From Rhizobiaceae bacterium (lineage in GTDB: Bacteria; Pseudomonadota; Alphaproteobacteria; Rhizobiales; Rhizobiaceae): 53,513 nucleotides of DNA. The position numbers and the translations under genes were made by a program. Position 1 is the stretch's first letter; each line of letters opens with the position of its first letter. Under the pieces are notes generated by a model. The model did no database searches and was not told the origin of the DNA. It saw only the letters and a program-made list of their open reading frames with translations. This document shows positions 35,816 through 45,338 of the stretch, piece by piece. The stretch covers positions 1 to 53,513 of the forward strand of contig JAMLJD010000024.1 in the NCBI GenBank assembly GCA_023953775.1, in the 5' to 3' direction.

Positions 35816-37494
35816 CCGGGCTGGACACTGGGCAGCGTTTCGCCCGCCGCTAGCGTGCCGGCCAACGCCTGGCCGATCAGCGCACGCGTCTCCTCGATGC
35901 CGTAAAGCGCTACGAACGTGCCGAAGCGCGGTCCGCGCTCCTGCCCGAGCAGGACCTGGTAGAGCATCTGGAAGAACGCCACCGAGACGCCGGGTCCGCC
36001 TTCCGGGCTCTTCTTGGAGTGGTCCTGATAGCGCGGGATCGTCCGTGCTACGTCGAGCAGGGCGTTCTGGATCGCGTCGGCCTCGGTGTCCGCATCGAGA
36101 GACGCGAGCTTGTCCGAGATCGCGCCGAGTGCTGCGCGTTCCTCGTCGTCCGGGGCGCGGTAGTTCTTCACCACGAAATCGCGGAAATACTGGATCGCAA
36201 AGCCGACCAGCCGGTCGAGATGCGGGTGCGTTTCCGGCGTCACGCCCGGCGCATGGCGCGAGATGAAGCCCCACATCACCGCGGCGTTCTCCGGATTGGA
36301 CGCGGTGGCCAGGTTCAAGAGGAGCGCGAACGAGACCGGCATCTCTATCGCCGGCGGCTCGCCGCCATGGATGTGCCAGACGGGATTGCCGAGACGCTCC
36401 TTCCATTCCTGGCGCGGATAGGCCGACAGGAACTGGTAGTACTCGTCGACGGCGCGCGGAATGACGTCGAAATAGAGCTTCTTCGCCTGGCGCGGCCGCT
36501 GGAACATGTAGAGTGCCAGGCTCTCGGTAGGCGCATAGGTCAGCCACTCGTCGATCGTCAGGCCGTTGCCCTTCGACTTCGAGATCTTCTGGCCGTTCTC
36601 GTCCAGGAACAGCTCGTAGACGAAATGCTCCGGCGCGCGGCCGCCGAGGATCTCGCAGATCCTGTCATAGATCGCCGCGTTGGTCTGGTGATCCTTGCCG
36701 AACATCTCGAAATCGACGCCGAGTGCTGCCCAGCGCATGCCGAAATCCGGCTTCCATTGCAGCTTCACCGCGCCGCCGGTCACCGGCAGCGTCGTTTCCT
36801 CGCCGTCCTCGTCGTCGAAGGTGATGGTTCCGGCCTGGGCGTCGACCGCCTTCATCGGCACGTAGAGCACGCGCCCGGTCTTCGGCGAGATCGGCAGGAA
36901 CGGGCTGTAGGTCGCCTGGCGCTCCGGCCCCAGCGTCGGCAGCATCACCTTCATGATGTCGTCGTATCGCGCGGCCGCGCGCAGAAGCACGTCGTCGAAC
37001 CGGCCGGACGTGTAGTACTCGGTCGCGCTCGCGAATTCGTAGTCGAAGCCGAACGTGTCGAGGAAGCGCCTCAGCATCGCATTGTTGTGGTGGCCGAAGC
37101 TCTGGTAGTCGCCGCCGAACGGGTTCGGGACCGACGTCAGCGGCTTGTGCAGATGCGGCTCCAGAAAGGCGCGGTCCGGCACATTGTCGGGGATCTTGCG
37201 CATCCCGTCCATGTCGTCGGAGAAGCACAAAAGCCGGGTGCGCACCCGGTCCTCGGTCAGGACGCGGAACGCATGCCGCACCATCGTCGTGCGCGCCACT
37301 TCGCCGAACGTGCCGATATGCGGCAGGCCGGACGGCCCGTAACCGGTCTCGAACAGCACCTCGTCGGGAAATCCCGCGCGCTCGTACCGTTTGACGATCT
37401 TGCGCGCCTCCTCGAACGGCCACGCCTTGGCGTCGGCGGCCGCTGCCAGGATTTCGGGCGCAAGATCGATGTCGGTGGTAAGCGTGTCGGCCAT
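35812..37494 (-). CDS. lysS: Class I lysyl-tRNA synthetase
   Basis: The 560-residue enzyme is the archaeal-style class I LysRS. The HIGH-like motif is in [16 protein letters not shown] near residue 55 and the KMSKS-like motif is KISKSKGN near 295. Typical for the group are [14 protein letters not shown] in the Rossmann half and an all-helical C-terminal anticodon-binding part. It charges tRNA-Lys. Most bacteria have the unrelated class II enzyme, but many alphaproteobacteria have this form, supporting the taxonomic placement. The ATG at 37494 gives a family-like N-terminus; in-frame codons further upstream are unlikely to be used. Confidence 0.94.
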   Translation of the reverse strand: MADTLTTDIDLAPEILAAAADAKAWPFEEARKIVKRYERAGFPDEVLFETGYGPSGLPHIGTFGEVARTTMVRHAFRVLTEDRVRTRLLCFSDDMDGMRKIPDNVPDRAFLEPHLHKPLTSVPNPFGGDYQSFGHHNNAMLRRFLDTFGFDYEFASATEYYTSGRFDDVLLRAAARYDDIMKVMLPTLGPERQATYSPFLPISPKTGRVLYVPMKAVDAQAGTITFDDEDGEETTLPVTGGAVKLQWKPDFGMRWAALGVDFEMFGKDHQTNAAIYDRICEILGGRAPEHFVYELFLDENGQKISKSKGNGLTIDEWLTYAPTESLALYMFQRPRQAKKLYFDVIPRAVDEYYQFLSAYPRQEWKERLGNPVWHIHGGEPPAIEMPVSFALLLNLATASNPENAAVMWGFISRHAPGVTPETHPHLDRLVGFAIQYFRDFVVKNYRAPDDEERAALGAISDKLASLDADTEADAIQNALLDVARTIPRYQDHSKKSPEGGPGVSVAFFQMLYQVLLGQERGPRFGTFVALYGIEETRALIGQALAGTLAAGETLPSVQPG

Positions 37495-37636
37495 GTCGGG
37501 TTCCCGTTCTGCGCCCCGCGGCGCGGCCAACCGTCTATGCGGGCCGCTTATCTGCGTCAATGACGCGCGACCTTTTTCGTTGCGGCGGGCGTTCGGTGTT
37601 CCTACCTTCGCGGCTCGAGGAACGGAGCAATCATCG

Positions 37637-38053
37637 ATGAGCAGACCCACCCCGCATGAGGCCATGATCTATCTCATGGTGATGACGTCGGCGGCCGACC
37701 GCGACATGACCGATTCCGAGCTGTCGCGCATCGGAACGCTCATCCGTACGCTGCCCGTCTTCGAGGATTTCGACGCCGGGCGCACCATCGAGGTCGCGCG
37801 CCAGTGCCAGGAACTGCTGCAGCAGGATGGCGGCATGGAAGGCGCGCTGCGGGTCGTCGCGCAGTCGATTCCCGCCTCGCTGCGCGAGACCGCATACCTG
37901 CTTGCCGTCGAGATCGCCGCCGCCGACCTCGATATCAAGGCGGAGGAGCTGCGCATGCTCCAGCTCTGGGCCGAGCGTCTCGAGATCGAGCCGCTGGCCG
38001 TCGCCGCGATCGAACGCGCAGCGCGCGCCCGCTACCGGCGGCTGGGCTCCTGA
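37637..38053 (+). CDS. TerB family tellurite-resistance-like protein
   Basis: The 138-residue all-helical protein has the TerB-like pattern: [21 protein letters not shown] (1-29), a middle helix, and a second acidic repeat [21 protein letters not shown] (about 87-109). Such small TerB-fold proteins may bind metal through these acidic turns, but their cellular role is open; no other ter genes are present. It is divergent from lysS across a 142-base gap. Confidence 0.82.
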   Translation: MSRPTPHEAMIYLMVMTSAADRDMTDSELSRIGTLIRTLPVFEDFDAGRTIEVARQCQELLQQDGGMEGALRVVAQSIPASLRETAYLLAVEIAAADLDIKAEELRMLQLWAERLEIEPLAVAAIERAARARYRRLGS

Positions 38054-38144
38054 GGCGACATCCCCTCTGACCACAATTTGACTGGCGTTTGATCGACCGC
38101 AGGGGTCAGGACAGAGGGCACGCACAACCGCACCGGATCGAGCC

Positions 38145-38993
38145 ATGAACGCACCCGAGTTCTCCGAAGCCACCGTACGGCTTGCCGCCTTCGTCCTGAT
38201 CTTCGGGTCCATGGCCGCCTATGAATTGTGGTCGCCGCGCCTCGAGAGAGACGAGATGCGCGGCGCGCTGAAGTCGAAGCGGTGGTTCACGAACCTCTCG
38301 ATCCTCGTGCTCTCGTCCGTTCTGCTCAGGATCGTCTTCCCCGCAGCCGCGGTGGGAGCCGCGCTCTGGGCCGAGACCAACGACATCGGCCTGTTCCGCA
38401 TCCTCGATGTGCCGGCGTTCGCCGCCGGGCTGATTGCCTTCTTCCTGCTGGACTTCGCCGTCTGGCTCGAGCACGTGGTGAGCCACAAGATCCCGCTCCT
38501 GTGGCGTATCCATCGCATGCATCACGCCGATCGCGGCTTCGACGTCACCACCGCCCTGCGTTTCCATCCGCTTGAGATCCTGCTCTCCATGGTGTGGAAG
38601 GCGGCGGTCGTCGTGGCGCTCGGTGCGCCGGTCATGGCGGTGCTCGTCTTCGAGATCGTGCTCAATGGCTGCGCGATGTTCAACCATTCCAACATCCGCA
38701 TCCCGCTGGGCTTCGACCGCGTTCTGCGCAGGGTTCTGGTGACACCCGACATGCACCGCGTGCATCATTCGAGCATCCGCGAGGAGACCGATTCCAACTA
38801 CGGCTTCAACTTTCCGTTCTGGGACCGGCTGTTCGGCACCTACAACAACCAGCCGCGGCTCGGCCATGAGGGCATGGAGATCGGACTGCGGGCATATCGC
38901 GGAGCCGAAACTGCGAACCTGTTGTGGGCGCTGAAACTGCCGTTCTCGGGCATGGAGCGCCCGACCCGAATGAAAGGCCCTAAAAGAAGCTGA
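38145..38993 (+). CDS. Sterol desaturase / fatty acid hydroxylase family protein
   Basis: The 282-residue membrane protein has three histidine clusters for a di-iron site: HVVSH near residue 108, HRMHH near 123 and HRVHH near 204, plus FNHSN near 181. Hydrophobic segments fit four transmembrane helices (15-28, 50-70, 84-105, 145-165). Members hydroxylate or desaturate lipids such as sterols, carotenoids or fatty acids; the substrate is unknown. It overlaps the solute-binding protein gene tail-to-tail by 14 bases. Confidence 0.88.
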   Translation: MNAPEFSEATVRLAAFVLIFGSMAAYELWSPRLERDEMRGALKSKRWFTNLSILVLSSVLLRIVFPAAAVGAALWAETNDIGLFRILDVPAFAAGLIAFFLLDFAVWLEHVVSHKIPLLWRIHRMHHADRGFDVTTALRFHPLEILLSMVWKAAVVVALGAPVMAVLVFEIVLNGCAMFNHSNIRIPLGFDRVLRRVLVTPDMHRVHHSSIREETDSNYGFNFPFWDRLFGTYNNQPRLGHEGMEIGLRAYRGAETANLLWALKLPFSGMERPTRMKGPKRS

Positions 38994-39810
38994 CCGGAAA
39001 GTAGCGCAGGTAGAATTCGGCGAATTTGCCCTTGGCGTTGATCTCGCGCAGCGCGTAGTCGAAGGCTTGGATCAGTTCGGGGCGGTCGGCCGGGGCGGCG
39101 ATCGCCAGCCCGTCGCCGAAATATTCCGGCGCCAGATAGGGACCGCCGGCAAACCGGCAGCAGCGCTGCGAACTCGAGCCAGCCAGCCAGAAGCCGAGCC
39201 GCATCCCGTCGCTGAAGACGGCGGCAATCTTGCCGTCCTTGAGATCGTCGAACATCCATTCGCCGCGGCTGTAGGTGACCGGCTTCATCTCGGGAAACAG
39301 GTCGCGCAGCGCGCGTTCATGCGCCGAGCCGGCGACGACGCCCACCCGTTCGCCGGCCAGCTTGCGGTAGAGCGGCTCCGAGACGGCATCGGCGCGGCGC
39401 ATCACGAAGCGTGCCGGGAAGCGCAGATAGGAGCGCGAGAAGCCGTAGCGGCGCCGGTTCGCCTCGGTCACCGCCAGGCCTGCGATGATCGCTTCGCCCT
39501 CTCCGTCCTCCACCGCCTGTTCCAGCTCGTTCCAGGGCAGCGCCTGGATCTGGCATTTGTCGGTAATGCCGAGTTCGGCGCAGATGGCGCGGGCGAGGTC
39601 GACGTTGAATCCCGAGATACGGCCGGTCGAGTCGATGAAGTTGAACGGTGGAAAGTCGATCGTGGTCAGGAACCGCAGCCGCGTCACCGCGCTGAGGTCG
39701 GGTCGGGTCAGCCGCTCCTTCGCATCCCAGAAATAGGGGATTGCCGGATCGGCGGCGGCCGGCAGGAAAGTCGCGCAGCATGCTGCAAGAACCAGAGAAA
39801 CGAACTTCAT
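38980..39810 (-). CDS. Orphan extracellular solute-binding protein, amino-acid ABC family 3
   Basis: The 276-residue protein has a signal peptide (MKFVSLVLAACCATFLPAAA, cleaved near residue 20) and the family 3 pattern FPPFNFIDSTGRISGFNVDLARAI near residues 53-76, plus VGVVAGSAHERAL. It would bind an amino acid or related solute in the periplasm. No permease or ATPase gene is adjacent, so it may serve a transporter encoded elsewhere or act as a sensor. It is divergent from luxR across about 156 bases. The frame continues far upstream of ATG 39810 only by chance. Confidence 0.87.
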   Translation of the reverse strand: MKFVSLVLAACCATFLPAAADPAIPYFWDAKERLTRPDLSAVTRLRFLTTIDFPPFNFIDSTGRISGFNVDLARAICAELGITDKCQIQALPWNELEQAVEDGEGEAIIAGLAVTEANRRRYGFSRSYLRFPARFVMRRADAVSEPLYRKLAGERVGVVAGSAHERALRDLFPEMKPVTYSRGEWMFDDLKDGKIAAVFSDGMRLGFWLAGSSSQRCCRFAGGPYLAPEYFGDGLAIAAPADRPELIQAFDYALREINAKGKFAEFYLRYFPVSFF

Positions 39811-39966
39811 CGCTTTCCAATTTCGGCTTTTTGGTTCAAAATTGTTACGAAAATAGACCGCGTATCTTTTCTGTACGGCGTTCTTTGCAACCCGGAGTTC
39901 ATGGAAAGGAGCATCGCCGCTGTTTAGTATTGAAACGTGCCACCGAGCGCAACGGGGTGGGTTGCG

Positions 39967-40698
39967 ATGAGCGACTTCGACAAGACACTGGAATATATCG
40001 ACCAGATTCAGGCGGCCAGCACGCCTGACGAAGTCTGCGGGCGTCTGCTTTCGGTAACCCGCGAATTCGGGCTCACCGCGCTGATGGCCGGAACGGTCCC
40101 TGATCCGGGAACGCCGGCCGAAGACCAGCAGGGTCACGTCCTGCTCTGCGACTGGCCGACGGAATGGCTTGAGCGCTACGTCGCGCGCAACTATGTCGAC
40201 CATGACCCGCTGGTAAAGTTCATGAAGCGCAAGCCGGCGCCGGTGAAGTGGCTCGAGGCCGCCGACGCGGTCGGGGCGGATGAGTTCGGCCGCAGGGTCT
40301 ACGGCGATGCCGGCGAGTTCGACCTGCACGACGGCATGGCCTTTCCGCTGATCACGCTGGACGGCAAGGTGATGATGGTCTCGCTCGGCGGCAGCGTGAT
40401 CGATCTGTCCCCGGCCGAATTCGGCATCATCTCCTTGGCGTCGACTTATGCGATCGGCAGGGCGATGCAACTTCACGCCAGGATCGAGACGATCGAGCAC
40501 CGCATCGAGTTGACTCACCGCGAGCGCGAATGCATGCAATGGGCCGCGATGGGCAAGTCGGAGTGGGAAATTTCCCAGATTCTCGGCATCTCGGAGCACA
40601 CCTCCGAGAAACACCTGCTCAACGCCAAAGCCAAGCTCGGCGCTGTCAACCGCGTGCAGGCGGTGGCCGAGGCCATACGTTTGGGCTATATAAGCTGA
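39967..40698 (+). CDS. LuxR family quorum-sensing regulator
   Basis: The 243-residue protein has an autoinducer-binding domain (about 10-165) and a C-terminal LuxR helix-turn-helix (about 175-240). Residues that hold the acyl-homoserine lactone in TraR-type proteins are present: the Trp and Tyr of EWLERYVARNY, the Asp of DHDPL and the Trp of PVKW. The HTH contains LTHRERECMQWAAMGKSEWEI and HLLNAKAKLG. The ATG at 39967 follows GGGGTGGG. It is directly upstream of luxI with a terminator between, so the pair is probably a cognate sensor-synthase set. Confidence 0.9.
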   Translation: MSDFDKTLEYIDQIQAASTPDEVCGRLLSVTREFGLTALMAGTVPDPGTPAEDQQGHVLLCDWPTEWLERYVARNYVDHDPLVKFMKRKPAPVKWLEAADAVGADEFGRRVYGDAGEFDLHDGMAFPLITLDGKVMMVSLGGSVIDLSPAEFGIISLASTYAIGRAMQLHARIETIEHRIELTHRERECMQWAAMGKSEWEISQILGISEHTSEKHLLNAKAKLGAVNRVQAVAEAIRLGYIS

Positions 40699-40721
40699 TC
40701 TCCCGATCAGCTCGTATTTTT
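40693..40721 (+). terminator. Intrinsic terminator overlapping the luxR stop codon
   Basis: An 8-bp perfect stem AGCTGATC/GATCAGCT with loop TCCC includes the TGA stop of luxR and is followed by CGTATTTTT. It should end luxR transcription before luxI and makes luxI depend on its own promoter. Confidence 0.85.
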
Positions 40722-40732
40722 CGGCAAAATAC

Positions 40733-40746
40733 TACGTGATCACGTA
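40733..40746 (+). promoter_or_regulatory. Candidate lux-type operator upstream of luxI
   Basis: TACGTGATCACGTA is a perfect 14-base palindrome in the luxR-luxI gap. Its centre (40739.5) lies 42.5 bases before a start site predicted from a TAAGCT -10-like element at 40770-40775, the position used by class II LuxR activators. The sequence differs from the classical 20-base lux box. Confidence 0.6.
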
Positions 40747-40801
40747 ATTTTCCGGCAATTGCCACGCCGTAAGCTTTCCTTCGTAAAAGAAGGAGACGGC
40801 A

Positions 40802-41440
40802 ATGATCTACTCATTGACCACAAGCGAACTTATGGGGCGTCCTGATTTGTGGCAGGCTGTTCACGCCCTTCGTCATCAGATCTTCGTGGAAGAAATGGGC
40901 TGGGAAGACCTTCGCAGGCCGGACGGCCTTGAAGTCGACCAGTTCGACCATGAGGAAGCACAACATCATCTGGCGATCCGCAACGGAGAACTGGCCGGAT
41001 ACCAGCGTATGCTGCCGACCACGCGTCCGCATCTCTTGACCGATGTCCTGCAGGATCTGTGCGAAGGTCCGTCGCCGAAAGGCCGCCGCGTGTGGGAGCT
41101 CACGCGATACGCCGTCGCGCCACACTATCGCGAGGGGCGCTGGGGGGTGTCCAGCGTTGGCAGCGAACTTGTCGCCGGCTTCATCGAGTGGGGCATGGAG
41201 CGCGATATCGACCAGGTCATCATCGAGTTCGAACCGATGTGGGTGCTGCGCGCGCTGCAACTGCACTTCCTCGCGCGGCCGCTCGGCTATCAGCGCACCT
41301 ATGGTCGCCAGCAGGTCGTCGCGACGCTGCTGACCTTCACCGACGACACCCTGCGTACCGTCAGGGCGAAACGCGACCATCAGGCTCCGGTGCTGCAGCA
41401 CGGCTATCCCGATCTGATCGGTCTCAAGAAGGCCTCGTAG
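40802..41440 (+). CDS. LuxI family acyl-homoserine-lactone synthase
   Basis: The 212-residue enzyme has the invariant residues of the family: the Arg and Phe of LRHQIFVEE near residue 24, Trp of MGWED near 34, the two Asp of VDQFD near 46, Arg of QRMLPT near 69, and Glu and Arg of WELTRYAV near 101. It would make an N-acyl-homoserine lactone from SAM and an acyl carrier or acyl-CoA. AAGGAGA precedes the ATG. A crotonase-fold gene follows 62 bases downstream and may be co-transcribed, hinting at an unusual acyl chain. Confidence 0.93.
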   Translation: MIYSLTTSELMGRPDLWQAVHALRHQIFVEEMGWEDLRRPDGLEVDQFDHEEAQHHLAIRNGELAGYQRMLPTTRPHLLTDVLQDLCEGPSPKGRRVWELTRYAVAPHYREGRWGVSSVGSELVAGFIEWGMERDIDQVIIEFEPMWVLRALQLHFLARPLGYQRTYGRQQVVATLLTFTDDTLRTVRAKRDHQAPVLQHGYPDLIGLKKAS

Positions 41441-41502
41441 CGGCAGCGCGCATCCCGTCAACGCGCGTTTTCGCTGTTCACACAATCCCAGGAGAGAGCG
41501 TT

Positions 41503-42252
41503 ATGGACTTTCGCCCTGAAACGGAATTCGTCAATCACACATTGACCGTCACAGTCTCGTCGGATGACGGTCGCCCCGTTCTCGATGGCCGCGCCTATGC
41601 CCGGCTCGCCCGGACGTTGCAGGATGCAGCGGCCGACGACGAGATAAGGGTCGTTCTTCTGCGCGGCCTGTCGGGCTGCTTCTGCCTCGGCGGCGACTTT
41701 TCGGAGTTCGTCGATTCCACCAAGCACCAGGCCCTGATCGCCGCCGTCACGGACATGTTCCGGACACTGGCGACCTTTCCGAAACCCCTCATCGCCTGTG
41801 TCGACGGCGATGCCGTGGGCGTCGGCTGCACGATCCTGTTCCATTGCGACATGGTGATCGCATCGCGGACCAGTACGTTCCGCGTGCCATTCGTCGATTT
41901 CGGGCTCGTCCCGGATGCCGCGACCAGCATCCTTGCACCGGAAAAGCTAGGATATTCCGGGGCGTTCCGCTTCTTCTGCCTCGGCGAGACGCTCGACGTG
42001 AGGCAGGCGCAGGCGCTTGACCTCGTTTCGCTAGTGGCCGAACCGGGTGAGCCGGAGGCCGTTGCCATGCAGACGGCGCGGGCGCTTGCCAAGAAGCCCG
42101 CCGGCGCGATCCGCCAGACGAAAGCGCTGCTGCGCGGCAATGCCGACCAGCTCTGCGACAGGATCGACCGGGAAATCTCGCTGTTTCATGCAGCGCTCCA
42201 GGACGAGACCACGATCCGCCGTCTCAAGCGCATAGCCAGGCTGGCTGCTTAG
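41503..42252 (+). CDS. Enoyl-CoA hydratase/isomerase (crotonase) family protein linked to luxI
   Basis: The 249-residue crotonase-fold protein has oxyanion motifs CFCLGGDFSEF near residue 61 and GDAVGVGCTILFHCD near 104. In the region holding catalytic glutamates it reads FRVPFVDFGLVPDAATS: the hydratase glutamate is replaced by Phe, and the isomerase-type glutamate (usually LGLxPE or LGLxTE) by Asp. It is thus closer to enoyl-CoA isomerases, with an altered acid/base residue. Its position after luxI and before a strong terminator suggests a role in making or shaping the autoinducer acyl chain; this is inference. AGGAGAG precedes the ATG. Confidence 0.85.
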   Translation: MDFRPETEFVNHTLTVTVSSDDGRPVLDGRAYARLARTLQDAAADDEIRVVLLRGLSGCFCLGGDFSEFVDSTKHQALIAAVTDMFRTLATFPKPLIACVDGDAVGVGCTILFHCDMVIASRTSTFRVPFVDFGLVPDAATSILAPEKLGYSGAFRFFCLGETLDVRQAQALDLVSLVAEPGEPEAVAMQTARALAKKPAGAIRQTKALLRGNADQLCDRIDREISLFHAALQDETTIRRLKRIARLAA

Positions 42253-42257
42253 GCGTT

Positions 42258-42290
42258 CCGCTCCCGGCCTCGGCCGGGAGCGGATTCTTT
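42258..42290 (+). terminator. Rho-independent terminator after the luxI-crotonase unit
   Basis: A 12-bp perfect stem CCGCTCCCGGCC/GGCCGGGAGCGG with a 2-base apex is followed by ATTCTTT. It marks the end of the luxI-crotonase transcript, 5 bases after the crotonase stop. Confidence 0.85.
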
Positions 42291-42339
42291 GAGAGTGGGG
42301 CAATGGGGGCATCGGCGCCGCCGATGCCGGGGAGACGCA

Positions 42340-44358
42340 ATGGAGGGGAGATACGTCGACGCGCGCCGGGAGGCGGCGCCCGCCATCCCGGTCGTTCCAT
42401 CAATGGAACCGGCCCGCGACCCCGGTCCGGCGAACGTTCCCGACGATCCGGAGTTGCGCCAGTGGCGGCGTCTGCTCGAACAGCTTTTCGTCTCCGGTCG
42501 GGATGTCGCGGCCATCGCCGAGCGGGCCCGCATCCGCGAAACGAGCTTCCTGCGTGAGCTTCTTGCATCCGGCATTCTTCCCGAAGACCGGCTTTTCCGG
42601 GCGATTGCCCGCGAGCTCGGGCTCGCGTTCCAGTATGCGGTAGATTCGCGCCGGCTGCTGGTCAGCGACAGGGATTGCGTTCTTCTTCTGAGGGCACGCG
42701 AAGAGGCCCGGCCCGTGCAGCTCGACATTCCGGGCGAACCTGCGGCGCTGCTTTGCGCACCGACGTCCCTGCGCCTGACAGAGATGAAAGCGTTTCTGGC
42801 GCAAAGGCCGGCGATCGCCCGGCGTATGAGGATTGTCGCCCCGACGGTCCTGCGCGAGGCCCTTGCGGCAAAGGCGCAAGGCGAACTGACGCGGGTCGCG
42901 ACATTGGGACTGTTCGATCGTTTGCAGGCCTTTTCGGCGCTCGTCGTCGCCAACGCCTGGCAGGGCGCCTTTCTCGGCGGCCTCGCTATCGCCATCCCGG
43001 TATCGTTTGCGATCGATCCCGTGACGGCCAGTCTGGCGCTTCACGCGGCGTTCTCGTTCTTCTTCCTGTCCTGCGTCGTTCTGCGGCTTGCCGCCGTCGG
43101 CTTCGCCGGGCCGCTGCGGCTCAGGCGTTTCACCCAGCCGGATGAGGCCGAGCTGCCGGTCTACTCGGTGCTCGTCGCGCTGCATCGGGAGGCGCCGATC
43201 GTCCCGGAACTGCTCGTTGCGCTGGGTCGCATCGAATGGCCGCGCAGCAAGCTCGAGATAAGGCTGGTCTGCGAAGCCGACGATCACGAGACGCTGGCCG
43301 CGCTCGACGCGCAGGCGCTAAGGCCGTGGATCGAGATCGTCAGGGTTCCGCCCGGCGAACCGAGGACCAAGCCGAAGGCTCTGGCCTACGCCCTGCCGAC
43401 CACCAGCGGCGAGTTCGTGGTCCTGTACGACGCCGAGGACCGCCCGCACCCCATGCAGCTCCAGGAAGCCTGGCTGCGGTTCTCGTCATCGGACGAGAAC
43501 CTCGCCTGCCTGCAGGCGCCACTGATCGTCACCAATGGCGCCCACGGCTGGCTCCCGTCGATGTTCGCCTTCGAATATGCGGCGCTGTTTCGCGGCTTGC
43601 TGCCGTTCCTGTCGCGGGGGAGGCTGCTTTTCCCGCTGGGCGGGACCTCGAACCATTTCCGTCGCGCCGCGCTCGAGCATGTCGGCGGGTGGGATCCCTA
43701 CAATGTCACGGAGGACGCCGATCTCGGCACCAGGCTGCGGCGGTTCGGCTATCGCTGCGAGATGATCACCCATCCGACCTGCGAGGACGGGCCGACAAGG
43801 ACCCGCGACTGGATCTCGCAGCGAACCCGGTGGTTCAAGGGCTGGATGCAGACCTGGCTGGTCCATATGCGCCGGCCGCTGGTCCTGCTTCGCGATCTCG
43901 GCACCGGCTCGTTCCTGGTCTCGCAGATCGTTTTCGCCGGCATGGTCGTGTCGGCGCTTGCCCATCCCATCCTGCTCGGCAGTGCCGTGTTCCTGCTGGG
44001 CGAACTCGTGCTGGCGGGTCGGGTGTCGTTGTCGAAATCGGTCCTGATATTCCTCGATTCCACCAACGTGATCCTCGGCTATCTCGCCTTTCTGGCGCTT
44101 GGATTCCAGACGCTCACCATACGCGAGAAGACGGGCTTCTGGCGCATCGTGGCGCTGACCCCGCCCTATTGGCTGCTGATGTCGCTGGCGGCGTGGCGCG
44201 CCCTCTATCAGGTCATAGCCAGGCCGCACGAATGGGAAAAGACGCCGCACTATCCGCGCCGCCCCGTCGTTCCAGCACGGTCCGCTGCGGATGAGAGGGA
44301 ACTGCCACCGAATGCCGGCCTTAGCCGGCTTCGAGATAATCCGGTCCCTCGCCGATAA
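42340..44358 (+). CDS. GT2 family glycosyltransferase with MshEN-like N-terminal region
   Basis: The 672-residue protein has three parts. Residues about 45-195 resemble the N-terminal domain of type II secretion/MshE ATPases ([20 protein letters not shown] followed by ELGLAF). Two transmembrane helices lie at about 208-255. A BcsA-like GT2 domain has the DAED motif near residue 364, TEDADLG near 456 and QRTRW near 493, followed by three C-terminal membrane helices. It should polymerise a surface polysaccharide from UDP-sugars and push it through the membrane. The ATG at 42340 follows GGGGAGA; earlier in-frame codons lie in the terminator region. Confidence 0.88.
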   Translation: MEGRYVDARREAAPAIPVVPSMEPARDPGPANVPDDPELRQWRRLLEQLFVSGRDVAAIAERARIRETSFLRELLASGILPEDRLFRAIARELGLAFQYAVDSRRLLVSDRDCVLLLRAREEARPVQLDIPGEPAALLCAPTSLRLTEMKAFLAQRPAIARRMRIVAPTVLREALAAKAQGELTRVATLGLFDRLQAFSALVVANAWQGAFLGGLAIAIPVSFAIDPVTASLALHAAFSFFFLSCVVLRLAAVGFAGPLRLRRFTQPDEAELPVYSVLVALHREAPIVPELLVALGRIEWPRSKLEIRLVCEADDHETLAALDAQALRPWIEIVRVPPGEPRTKPKALAYALPTTSGEFVVLYDAEDRPHPMQLQEAWLRFSSSDENLACLQAPLIVTNGAHGWLPSMFAFEYAALFRGLLPFLSRGRLLFPLGGTSNHFRRAALEHVGGWDPYNVTEDADLGTRLRRFGYRCEMITHPTCEDGPTRTRDWISQRTRWFKGWMQTWLVHMRRPLVLLRDLGTGSFLVSQIVFAGMVVSALAHPILLGSAVFLLGELVLAGRVSLSKSVLIFLDSTNVILGYLAFLALGFQTLTIREKTGFWRIVALTPPYWLLMSLAAWRALYQVIARPHEWEKTPHYPRRPVVPARSAADERELPPNAGLSRLRDNPVPRR

Positions 44359-45238
44359 TCTTGTGATCCTCGGCTCCGATCGCCTCGAGGTCGCGGCCCT
44401 CATAGGGGATGGCGAGCAGGATCCGGCGCATCACCGCGAGGCGCGAGCGGCGCTTGTCGTTTGCCTTCACGATAGTCCAGGGCGCGATCTCGGTATGGGT
44501 GCGCGCGATCATCAGGTCACGGGCGCGGGTATAGTCGTCCCATTTCTCGATGCCGGCGATGTCGATCGGCGAAAACTTCCAGCTCTTCAGCGGGCTATGC
44601 CGGCGGTCGTGGAATCGCTTGAGCTGGGTCTCCTGGCCGATGTTCAGCCAGAACTTGAAGAAGCTGATGCCCTCGTCGGCGATCGCGCGTTCAAAATCGG
44701 GCGTCTCCTCGAGGAACTTCGCATGCTGCTCGGGGGTACAGAACCCCATCACCGGTTCCACGCCGCCGCGATTGTACCATGACCGGTCGAAGGTGACGAA
44801 CTCGCCACTGGTTGGAAAATGCGTCACATAACGCTGGAAATACCATTGCCCGCGTTCGGTCTCCGACGGCTTCGGCAGCGCCACGTTGCGCGCCGATCGA
44901 GGGTTCAGATATTCGCGGATGCGCTCGATCGTGCCGCCCTTGCCCGCTGCGTCGCGTCCCTCGAACAGCGCCATCACCCGGTGCCCGGACGCCTGCTGCC
45001 AGCTTTGCAGCTTCACGAGCTCGATCTGCAGCGCCTCGATCGCCTTTTCGTAAATCTTCCGCTTGAGCCGGCTGTCATAGGGAAAGTCGCCCGCTGTGAG
45101 CGCCTTGTCCTCCACCCAGTCGGGCAGTTTCGGATCATCGATGTCGAACACCCGCTCGACGTCGTCGCAGGTGATGGTGACCGGCCTGCCCGGTGGGGAT
45201 ATGTCGGGGGATGCATCGGTCGCCTTGTTCTTCGGCAT
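44321..45238 (-). CDS. ppk2: Polyphosphate kinase 2 family protein
   Basis: The 305-residue PPK2 enzyme has the Walker A-like [13 protein letters not shown] near residue 90, Walker [15 protein letters not shown] near 147, and the lid-region [15 protein letters not shown] near 212. It reversibly transfers phosphate between polyphosphate and nucleoside diphosphates. I chose ATG 45238 because AGGAA lies 7 bases upstream; ATG 45265 (MADENRN) is an alternative adding 9 residues. The gene overlaps the glycosyltransferase tail-to-tail by 38 bases and is divergent from phoR, placing two phosphate-related systems together. Confidence 0.91.
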   Translation of the reverse strand: MPKNKATDASPDISPPGRPVTITCDDVERVFDIDDPKLPDWVEDKALTAGDFPYDSRLKRKIYEKAIEALQIELVKLQSWQQASGHRVMALFEGRDAAGKGGTIERIREYLNPRSARNVALPKPSETERGQWYFQRYVTHFPTSGEFVTFDRSWYNRGGVEPVMGFCTPEQHAKFLEETPDFERAIADEGISFFKFWLNIGQETQLKRFHDRRHSPLKSWKFSPIDIAGIEKWDDYTRARDLMIARTHTEIAPWTIVKANDKRRSRLAVMRRILLAIPYEGRDLEAIGAEDHKIIGEGPDYLEAG

Positions 45239-45338
45239 GGAAATATTCCTGTTTTCGTCAGCCATTATGGTATGGGGCGGCTTGGCTGTGGTCCAGCCGG
45301 TTTTCGCGGGCCGGACCATCGGGGAAGTGGATCATCGC

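Noticed and set aside
37637..38053. A tellurite-resistance (ter) locus
   Set aside because: Only a lone TerB-fold protein is present; other ter genes are absent, so no resistance role is claimed.
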